64,000 nucleotides of DNA from Hygrocybe punicea (Eukaryota > Basidiomycota > Agaricomycetes > Agaricales > Hygrophoraceae): NCBI GenBank assembly GCA_963556145.1, contig OY744466.1, forward strand, positions 5,999,820-6,063,819. Direction: 5' to 3'. Below, piece by piece: positions 55,570-64,000 of this stretch (within the stretch, counting starts at the first letter, position 1; the number at the start of each line of letters is the position of its first letter). Both the position numbers and the translations under genes were made by a program. The notes beneath the pieces are model-generated. The model saw only the letters and a program-made list of their open reading frames with translations, was not told where the DNA came from and did not search any database.

Positions 55570-57400
55570 ACACTGCTAACAGGGGGGGTCAAGGTCTAGT
55601 GTCATTGCGAGCCGTGGGGGTTACCCAAAACAAGATGAGTCTGCCCCAAGAACCAGACTAAACGTAAGGAAAGGAAAGAAGAAAAAGTCCGAACCAACAA
55701 CAAGAACAGTATATATAGTGACTGGTCTTGAGGGGAGGTAAATAGAAATACAACCATGAAGCCATAACATGTCCAACTCTACCATGTGTTCACCATGAGG
55801 CGTACATGAGGCGTCCTCATGTCAATGTTCTCGCGATCCAACTGGAGGCCCGGGTGTCATTGAGGAATAGAGGGGGTCCGGATGACTCGGATGATTTGTC
55901 ATCAGATCATGTGATGTGCAGAATTGCCTATTCGGGGTCTACACTTGCTGCAACAGGCAAGTGCGCAGTCTGGCAAGTGCATTGCACAGTCGGGTCGAAG
56001 ATGGGTATCGTCCAGTGTGGGGTTGGTGATGAGAGTGTCATGAGGTGGTGTGGATGTAACGGCAAGGTTGGTATGAAAGAAAATGAAGGAATGTATAAAG
56101 GAAAAAACCAACTAGGACAGTGGGCTAGTCGAGGTCAGACATGTGAACAGCACAAGCTGTACCGGATGACGATGTCTGTGTTGATGACGTATCGAGGAGC
56201 GATGTCTTGTCCTGTTTGTGGAACAAGAAGGTCCACTTGATGTCGGTATTCGTCCAAGAAAGGGTATCATTGTAAACGAGTGTGGGAGATATCAAGGTTA
56301 TAGATGGAAAAGGTTAAATGAATGTGGGTCCAGGTTTCGAGTCATGGCACGAGTGACAAGCTGTGGGAACAAGTCGTCGGGTACTGCATTGAAGCGGTGT
56401 CGTGCGAACAATATGCGATAGGGGTTGGTTCACTGTTTGGGAAGTCGTATGGTCTGTGGTCGAAGTCCAAAAGAGTATGCTTCGGCAATGGTCGGATTAG
56501 AGAGAACAGTGAAATGTCTTGTGATCGGGGATTGTTCAGAGTTCACATGCAGGTGAGGAATGTCGTCGGATCGTCAGGGAGGATAATGGTGGGCACAGGG
56601 TACGAATATGGAAACCAAATATCCAGGAATGGCAATTGTCAATTACGTGTCGATATATTGTTGAGGTGGAAGTCAGAAGTATCAATGGTGGAAGGGTTTC
56701 GGTGCCGATGCCAAAGATAGATCATAACAAGGTAGAAACCGATCAGGAAGGTGATGGCAATGCTGCCAATAACAATTACAGTAATGAGCTGTGTCGGGAG
56801 TACAGCCATTGTGATCGGTTTGTCGTGGGATAGTGTAAACAAGATATCGAAGGGAAAAGACAATGTCGGTGACGTCCATCGGCAAGGAGACTATTCGGGT
56901 ACAACAAGGTCACGTGGGAGATGTCCATGGTCAGTCTGGATTGTTCTAGAAGAAGGGACAAAAAGAGAACAAGAATAAGAAAATACAAGGATGTCCAAAA
57001 GAAGAAACAATGACATTGAAAGGAAGACAAAGGACAAAATGAAATGAAAAAGGAAGGTGTGCAGTGCAGAATCGTCATGGTGGGTATCGGAATGGGCATC
57101 GGGGTTGGAAGCGGAGTTGGAAACGTAACAATATTCCTGCCAAACCCCGACACAATCCCTGGGCGTAGTTTACCTTTGCCGTCACTTTTCAAGCCAATTT
57201 CCTTTTCTTGGACCTTACAATCACTTCGCTTCACACAGCTCCGAGTCTTCTAATGCCAACTGTCGACATTCTTTTCACTTTCCTTTTCATTTTTTCCCCT
57301 CAAAGGACCTCTTCTGTCATTTCCGTAGTTGCTGTCATTTTCAGTTTTTCATCCAAAGGACCCTTCAGTCGTCTCATAACCACAGATATCTAGTAGTTTG
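55570..57400. other. Stretch with no convincing gene
   Basis: Frames up to 144 codons on the plus strand are Gly/Cys/Met-rich and match nothing I know. On the minus strand 56809-56639 a short frame contains one clear membrane helix (LITVIVIGSIAITFLIGFYL) followed by basic residues (WHRHR). It could be the anchor of a small membrane protein whose other exons I cannot see. Confidence 0.3.
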
Positions 57401-57479
57401 GACACTTCACTTACAATATTAAATGCGTGCTCAAAGCATTTTGAAATTGCGCGCTCCCAGAATAGTTGCGTGCTTTGTG

Positions 57480-57650
57480 ATCGTCCAGAAGCTGCGTGTT
57501 TAAATGTGATTTGTGTGCTTTTGACGTTAAGAAAGTTGCGCGCTTTATGTCGTTCAAAGTTGCACGCTTTGATGTCGTTCAGAAAGTTGCACGTTTCAAA
57601 GTTATGTATGAAGCGCGCCATCAGAAAGTTGCGTGTTTCAAAAAAGCAAC
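57480..57650. repeat. Degenerate tandem repeat of GTTGC(G/A)CGCTTT units
   Basis: AAAGTTGCGCGCTTTATGTCG, AAAGTTGCACGCTTTGATGT, AAAGTTGCACGTTTCAAAGT and AAAGTTGCGTGTTTCAAAAA follow each other at intervals of about 27-47 bp, just beyond the 3' end of the KDZ transposase gene. It could be a subterminal repeat array of that transposon. Confidence 0.5.
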
Positions 57651-57711
57651 CCGACATTTACGCAGATTTGCACGCATTCTGAAAAATACACACAATGCAT
57701 ACAAGACCCTA

Positions 57712-59973
57712 CTATACATCACTAGACTCGGTACTTAAAAGATCAATGCGAGGAATTTGAATGGGATGGGCATGGCGTTTACGCAACTCGGCAACAATCA
57801 AATGATTCCGTTGCTTGATCATTTCATCAAGAAAAAAGTTATACTTATCTACCCGCATTTCCCGCACAACAGCTTTGAATCCACCGAACCAAGCATTTGT
57901 CATCTCAGCTGCCGAGGAATTGAATGTCCATTTCCCATCCTTGATGAGATCGGGGAACCGAACTGGGTTGCACCATTCATTACAGAACTTGTCCGATTCC
58001 CGATGTTTCGTCTTCATGTGGAATACATCCACTGGGAGAGTGCATCGGTCGAAGTAGTGGTTGTTTGTCGCGTTGAGGTGTTTCCTGAGGTGACAATTAT
58101 TGTTAAAAAAGTTGACACCAGGTAGAGACTGGGGGGTCGGGAACAGTTTTTGATGAAAGAGCTGTATATACCTAAGGTAAAGTGCAAGTGCAAGAGAGAC
58201 GGCTGGCACTTACCACAACACCGTTGACAGATTCCGAACCAAAAAAAGTTGCGCGACCCAGTATTATGCCGCAGGTAGTGACACAGAGTTGTTCATTGTG
58301 AGTTCGTCGACGATTTAATCGTATGCGTGGCTTTTTGTTGCCTTCCGGCGATTTGTCATTGCACTCAGCTGTACGGTCAACGTCATCATCTTCTGCTTCA
58401 AGTGTCACGACCCCTAGTCCAGGTGAGAGAGCATCCTCGATTTGGTTTGAGTTTAGTCGTTCCAGCAGCTGTCGTAATTGGAACATTGCAGTTCGTCATT
58501 CGTCTCCAGCAACTTCAAGTTGGCGGTGCTCTTGCATTGAACATGTCTTGTAGCCAGGGTTGCAAGGTTGAGAGCACGTTGTCACAGCACACACGTACTT
58601 CAAACTGTCGTGTTGTTCACAAAACCTGTTCCGATGGGATGCCAACGATTCTTTGCAGTCGTGAACTCCACAGCAAGGATGCCCAATGCTAACACCATCA
58701 GTGACAGTCGCAGGCAGCGCTTCTGCGGAAGATTCTTTATGCTCCGGCACGGGCAATCAGGACAAAAGGTGACTCACCAACAATACCCGCCTCTGTCGTT
58801 CTGTATTTACAGCATAATTCACAGGCGTGATTCCAAAATTCTTGCCCGGGGCCCACCATGGTTGCTGTGCGAGCCTCTAGCACAGCGTGGAGCCGGAGTG
58901 CTTGATCAGGCATGATATGGGGTAAATCGAGGATTGTACCGTGTTCTGTGCGATCCAATAACAAGGAGTAAATAAAAAATGAATCCCACACATGGTCGCA
59001 CGTCAATCCAAACTCGTACGGCCACCGTGAGGGCATGATTCGAACTTCGGGATCTTTGAAGTTGAGGTTGTAGATGCGAGCTAAATTGGTCCCGGATACC
59101 CTGTAGAAAGTGTAAGTGTTGTTTATGTATGGTAGTAGAACCAACACACCATGCACAAACCATTTGGTTCACAAACTGTTGAGCTAGACTGGTTTCGACA
59201 TAATGATGCATTGACACTTGTATTGTTTGCGGGATTCCAAGGTAGTATGTACGAATAGAGTGATTTTCGTGAACGTAATAGTTTGGGTAGTATTGAGTTT
59301 TACATACTACACTGGAAAAGTTATCGGAAACATGTCGACAATGAAATATAGTTTGACTTACCAGGGCAAATTGCAGAATAGGCCCATACTGGTAGCGCAC
59401 CCATGGAGCACGAGAAAAGAACAATCTCATAGCATGAAAGATCTGTGAGCTCACAGATATGTGAGCTCTTGCCGGTCCTGGTAATTCCACATTTTGGATC
59501 GAGGCAAACTTGAGTGGGCGGGAAAAGGTCAAAAAACCCTGTTTTTAAAATGTATTAGACTGTATCCGGAAGGACTAAGGAAAAGGGATTATACCAATAC
59601 CAAAAGTGAGTCCATATTGAAGAAATAATGGCAGGAGGGTAGCGTTCTGCAAAGGAGAGCGATATGTTTTGTTGTCTTCATCCTCGGCTGACACCATTTC
59701 CAGCAAAGGTCTGAGAGTATACCAACTCTTGACAAGGATGCCTTCATTAACGTCGAGCGCCGAGCAGAAGAAATTTGAGATATCGGGTGGTAGTAAGCTG
59801 GGAAGGGCGGTGGAACCTGGGGTATGTCTCCATCTCAAGTGCTCCCGAAGATGGGAACCAAGCGAAACCAAAGAAAAAATTTGAGGAATCATTAGTTCCA
59901 TGGTATCATCACACTCCCGTATAGCGTCAAGCAGGGTTGGGAGTGACATCTGTTTTGTTTTATCAAAGGACAT
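57712..59973 (-). pseudogene. KDZ transposase with CxC5/CxC6-type cysteine clusters, one in-frame stop
   Basis: Clean exons 59973-59595, 59538-59362, 59306-59150, 59100-58778 and 58722 onward, last intron 58160-58211 region, stop at 57712. Blocks in order: ISNFFCSALDVNEG, LLPLFLQYGL, PPTQVCLDPKCG, GKSSHICELTDLS, VCKTQYYPNYYVH, MVCAWVSGTNLARIYN, LTCDHVWDSFFIYSLLLDR, WNHACELCCKY, TVTDGVSIGHPCCGVHDC, TTCSQPCNPGYKTCSMQEHR, RRRTHNEQLCVTTCGIILGR, CTLPVDVFHMKTKHRESDKFC, NSSAAEMTNAWFGGF and YNFFLDEMIKQRN. These fit the Kyakuja-Dileera-Zisupton superfamily, with catalytic-type Asp in PVDVFH and Glu in SAAEMTN. The only break is TGA at 58496-58498 (GDE*RTAMFQLRQ). A 43-nt in-frame intron could remove it, but would delete FQLRQ-type residues that look conserved. 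Confidence 0.75.
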
Positions 59974-59979
59974 TCGATG

Positions 59980-61100
59980 CGGAAAGGTATCTTAACATTT
60001 AAACTCAACTAACTAAGACAAATAATACTAAACTACCCTTTAGGGATGTCTGGACATGTGGATTCATGTCCCGTGGACAAACTTGGTGGGGGTCAGACGT
60101 TCCCACCCCTTGAGTTGACCTTGCAGCCGCCACTGGCTTCCAGTCCTTCGTCCGCCAGCTGGGAGCACTAATTGGAACCGCTGCTGCCGCTGCCATTCTG
60201 AATGCCGGTGTCGCAATACGCCCCAATACCCTTCACAGAACAGCCAGCCCTCTCGCTGACCCCGCCTTCTACAGCGCTGTCATACAGAACCCTACTTGAC
60301 TACTCCGCACCCTCGACCAGGTGACCCATACGTCCAGCAGAAGGGTTCACGAAGCTGTTTGTGGCAGCCACCGTGTGGTTCACCGTGGGGACACTGGCGA
60401 TGCTGGTTTTGCAGCATGTGTTACCAGAAGAGATACGCTGCCGGCATAAAGAAGAACACAAGGTGGTTGACACGAGTTGAGTGAGAATGTGGACAAGACG
60501 AATCCCGAGCACGGGCGAGGTGGTCGTGATGATGAGGTCATAATGCGAAGGCGAAGGGGGACTGAAAGTCTTGCCACCAATGGCAGGGCACTGGAACGAG
60601 ACGGGTCATGAGCTTTAGCCTGACGCAAATTTGCACTACGGTTCTTCACATTGTGATTTTAGGGTCTTCAAATAACAATGTTGGATCTTGAATGTCCGGA
60701 TAACAAGTGTTGAGGATCGACAAAATTGAAATCCGCGGGCATGATTGGGAGGTGATCGTGAAAGGGGTCAAGCGACAAATAAAGCAAGAAGCTTCATAAA
60801 TCTATTCAAAGATGGGCTCAACATCACTGTTTCTTCAGTTCGCGTTTGTGCAACATGTGTCTAGTACAATGTACGCAACCCGCACATGCATCTGATATAT
60901 ATTCTCAACTCATCCCCCCAGAGTCGAGCGCTGATATGAACACCCTTGTCCGGAACTTGCCTTTCAAACCCCCGCAACCTTGTCCAGATTTTCAACATGG
61001 CCTTTCCACCCTTCGCCAAGGGCCTGTTTTGTCCGGATGGGAACTGGCCTTTCGCAATTTTGGCCCAAAATTTGCCCAGATGGTGCTCTGGCCTTAGGTG
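59980..61100. other. Stretch with no supportable gene
   Basis: Short frames only. Sequence near 60990-61090 (TTTCCACCCTTCGCCAAGGG) is open in several frames on both strands, which reflects composition. The left border of the truncated deaminase-like copy falls at about 61107. Confidence 0.35.
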
Positions 61101-61106
61101 GCACAT

Positions 61107-63017
61107 TCCGGTCCTCCAGTGTCTCAATGCGTCCAAGTTGCACTGGCAAACCCGCTGCTGAGCGGATACCGTAACAGCGCTTTCACTGACAATTCAGACC
61201 AAGATGAAAGTCTGGCTGCTCTTGCGACGCCCCTGGCTAGGGACCATGAATTCACCGCGGTGTCAGTCACTCGTCGGCAGAATTCTATTTGGGAAGTGAC
61301 TGTTTGCAATCATAAAGAGCGTCCCATGCCTACAACTACAGCCATTCCCAGCCCTCAGATGACTGCCGGTGATGCTCGCTCCTCGACGATTAGGGAAGAG
61401 GAGTTAATACCAGATGTATGTGACGTCGACTTATCCAATCCTTTTCTGTATATAAGAAAGACGTGGTAAGTACTCAACGCCTATGCCAACAAGCTATCTT
61501 TCTCACGCATTGTACTAGGACTTCACAGTCATGCCATGAACATGCAGCTGCACTTGCTCGCCTTTTCAATTTACAAGCACTTTCTCCAGAAAAGATAGGC
61601 ATCTTTGTCTATGTAGTCTCCAAGGCCTATCCGAGGATACTTCGTCGAATTCAACACCCAAATTATTCTTTACCATTCCTTGACTTCCTTTTGGCTACCC
61701 GAAATTATCATAACCACCTTCCGTTCCCCAAAGACAAACTGTTACTACCTCGAGATATCATCTTTATCAAAACTTTCTCAGATCCCGACATCCAACGCAT
61801 TCTGGAATTTTCAGAAACCGACTTCCCTAACCTCATTGCCGCGGTGAATAGCTACCAACCAAATGCGACCCCTCCCTTCATTTATACTGATATAACTTGC
61901 CCCGAGTTTCATCAGCTACTATGCCATCTGCTTCGTAAATTCATAGACTTTCTTCTGGTGCTCGACAAATACACTGGTCTTATGTTGTCAGACAATGACA
62001 TGAAAATTTTCGAAATGGAAGCTTATCGCGCTACAATTTTCGGAATGGCCCTCCGGGATCTCGTTTTTTCTTCCTATCTAGAGGACCATTTGAACAGAAT
62101 GGGGCTTCCTGACCCTCAGAATGGTGCGGATACGAATGTAGAGTGATTATTGGGATGCAGAACTTCTGAATGTTCAAGCATCGGGGAATCACCTCAGGGA
62201 GCCTTCCATACCCGAGGCGTATACATGTTGGTTGCGTTTACAGGTCGTTCATTTCGAAGCTGTTAGCAAACTCCTTGCCTTCACGTCTGGTCGGAGCTCA
62301 ATGTCCTTCTCTCTCAAAGTCGTTGGCGATCATCCTAAAGGGACCCAAATGCGACCTTGGAAACAGGTTATCGAAGAAATCATGTCGTCCCCCAGTATCA
62401 GTCAACCATCTAACTACTCTATGCGGGAGGCCATTGAAGCGATTGAGATATCAGTCTCCACAAACACGATGTTCCAACATTTCTTAAACATTCACATGGC
62501 GAATGGCGAGAACTTCTATGGGACGCTGCACTGTGCAGCTAGCTTGGTGACTATCCGTCAGGCTATGTCTGCAGTGAGTGCTACACTCAATCAATATCTC
62601 GGTTGTGTTAACCTGATATATTCTATGATATAGCCTGCAGACAATGTTGTTGGGTTATCCAATCAATGTTGTCGCGTCTGTTCACACTTGTGCTCTCTTT
62701 TGGGAGTTCGTGAAACCCAGTTCTTTGAAGTTCTGGCTCCGAGCCAAAGAATTACTGCATGCACGCTACCATCGTCGCTGCCGGTTGAAATACTCGAATC
62801 AATGATCACTTTCTTTGGGAAGGAGTTAAAATGCCTCATACTGCATATGGATGTCTCATCGCAGGGCGTTTCACATATTGTTTCAAATTCTCCAAAGACC
62901 ACCATCAATAATGTGACTTTCTTTATTACTTTCTTCGATAAGATCCGTAACTTTATGCGTGTAACCAACTTGAACTTGAACGTAGTAGGCAATAGTAAAT
63001 ATTTCATTTTCAAGTAA
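61107..63017 (+). pseudogene. OTT_1508-type deaminase-like family, copy 6 (5'-truncated, frameshifted, Glu-less)
   Basis: Closest to copy 4. Exon 1 begins inside its coding sequence at 61107 (TCCTCCAGTGTCTCAATGCG); the first ~25 codons are replaced by unrelated DNA. Exons: to 61465, 61519-62573 and 62634-63017. A 2-bp loss at about 62143-62146 (TAGAGTGATTATT versus TAGAGGATGGTTATT) shifts the frame in exon 2. The zinc region reads GTLHCAAS and GLSNQCCRVCSHL, again with Ala in place of Glu. Similarity extends to the stop and past the introns, so it arose by DNA duplication. Confidence 0.75.
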
Positions 63018-63444
63018 ATTTCATAGAATATGTGGGTAATGAAATATTTACACTTCGGAAATATTTACACTTCGGACTGACAGGACTATTATTTTGTAAT
63101 TACTGAACAAGATGCGTAGATTTTATATTGTAATTAGCTACTATTATAATGGAAATCATGATTTTATTTGTTTTCGAGCTTTTTTACCCCCTTTACTCGG
63201 AGGAGAAAGTTCGGAACATTTATCGACAGTAGTAGTATATTTCTAAAGTTAGCAGCAAAATATAATCTTTAAATTTACATTTAGGCCCGACCGTGACCAT
63301 GACCACGTTCAACTCGGACTTGTGACATGACCATGACCGTACCGTCACGGTGTCAGACCGTGACTCGGACTCGGACTGGCCACCGCTGCTTCATATTGTT
63401 CAACGTTGTGCAAGCGCTGCCTGTCCCTGTCCCTTTCTCAACTG

Positions 63445-63468
63445 CATAGCATTCTAACGCTGTGCGAG
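63445..63468 (+). promoter_or_regulatory. Palindromic motif CATAGCATTCTAACGCTGTG
   Basis: Lies about 102-125 bp upstream of the second Plavaka start (63570). GACCGTGACC, CCGTCACGGTG and GACTCGGACTCGGACT repeats stand at 63290-63376, and a second, weaker copy (GTTCAACGTTGTGCAAG) at about 63399. Confidence 0.55.
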
Positions 63469-63569
63469 TTCCTCACTGTCGATGTGCATCTTTCTCGACG
63501 TTATTTTAACTTCCCTGGTAATCATCATCGCACAGTGCTTCAAACTTGATATACGCATTTCGATCTAGT

Positions 63570-64000
63570 ATGCCGGACTCGGAGAATGACGCCTCCCTTG
63601 CGTGCATATGTGGGCAGTCGTTCTCGCAACAGAATGCGTGCACCAAGCACAAGCAATCATGTTCATCAACAAAAAAACGCCTATCTAGCGCCTTAGACAA
63701 GGCGAAGCAACTCTGGAAGGGATCTAAGAGGCGCCGTTTGGGAAATAACTCTCCAGATGTCTGTGAACCTCTTCCTGCAGTTGGTCTGGTACTCCAACCG
63801 ACGGCCGAGACTTCACCCCAGGTATGCGTTTCATGTTCCTAGACATGATCCCAGGAGCGACTAATGGTGTCTCGTGCAGGTCTTGGATGAAGACCCAGCA
63901 ACTGGAAATGAAATCGACGATTCAAACTTGTCGATTATGGAGCGTCGACCTTGGATGAAAAGACTGAATCGCCGTCTTCCTTCGCGCTTCAGAGATTTAT
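63570..64000 (+). CDS. Second Plavaka transposase, N-terminal part, cut by the window end
   Basis: Exon 1 is 63570-63821 and exon 2 starts at 63880, across a 58-bp intron of the same position as in the complete copy. The protein starts with a finger-like CICGQSFSQQNACTKHKQSC, then KKRLSSALDKAKQLWKGSKR, and after the intron RRPWMKRLNRRLPSRFRDL, matching RPWTRRLNRQLPLRFRDL of the copy at 31629-35973. No lesion in the part seen. The rest of the gene lies beyond the window. Confidence 0.75.

Noticed and set aside
1..64000. CRISPR arrays, operons, ribosome-binding sites, bacterial promoters
   Set aside because: The DNA is eukaryotic: spliced genes throughout; no regularly spaced direct repeats with unique spacers were seen.

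Overview
The window looks like nuclear DNA of a basidiomycete, most likely an Agaricomycete. Short introns (about 45-65 bp, GT...AG) are everywhere. The recognisable families are ones typical of mushroom-forming fungi: Plavaka and KDZ transposases, a DUF6698-like gene, an RTC4-like gene, OTT_1508-type deaminase-like genes and an rve-like single-gene integrase. Genus and species cannot be named from the sequence. All exon models below were spliced by eye; where the exon lengths sum to a multiple of three and all joints stay in frame, this is said.

Layout. 0-6 kb holds an intact integrase-like gene, then an intact Bax-inhibitor (BXI1/TMBIM) gene between a broken dynamin fragment and a broken HAL2/MET22-like phosphatase. 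7-8.5 kb is a repeat-rich stretch with recurring GC-rich hairpins. 9-23.5 kb carries four members of an expanded deaminase-like family, one large fungal gene of unknown function, and broken copies of an SRPK kinase, another kinase and an unrecognised gene. 23.7-31 kb is probably one composite transposon about 7.3 kb long. It has matching inverted ends and contains a GC-rich tandem repeat, a nested hAT element that carries a zinc-finger gene, the 3' part of a transposon gene, a captured SPT5 fragment and a 1.2-kb minisatellite. 31.6-36 kb is a complete Plavaka transposase gene (9 exons, 1310 aa). 36-43 kb has a second copy of the large gene (one frameshift), a Tc1/mariner-type MITE, a small zinc-binding gene and a DUF6698 gene. 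43.9-46.1 kb is a large inverted repeat around an assembly gap. 46.5-55.6 kb has a truncated deaminase-like gene, a 0.85-kb foldback repeat, an RTC4-like gene with one nonsense codon, a BTB/POZ-like gene and another agaricomycete gene with a foldback repeat in or beside an intron. 57.7-60 kb is a KDZ transposase with one in-frame stop. 61-64 kb ends with a fifth multi-exon deaminase-like copy and the start of a second Plavaka gene.

Reading. This is accessory, repeat-driven sequence with few housekeeping genes, most of them decayed. Two signals stand out. (1) The deaminase-like family splits into copies that keep the catalytic His-Cys-Glu motif and copies where the Glu is Ala but the zinc ligands remain; an intact member of each type sits head-to-head at 19.1-23.5 kb. 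(2) A short palindrome with core GCGTTnnAACGC, together with GTCACGG, GGACTCGGACT and GAACTTGAACTT repeats, recurs 35-300 bp upstream of start codons of unrelated families (deaminase-like, Plavaka, the large unknown gene and a lost gene). It may be a shared mobile promoter or regulatory module.
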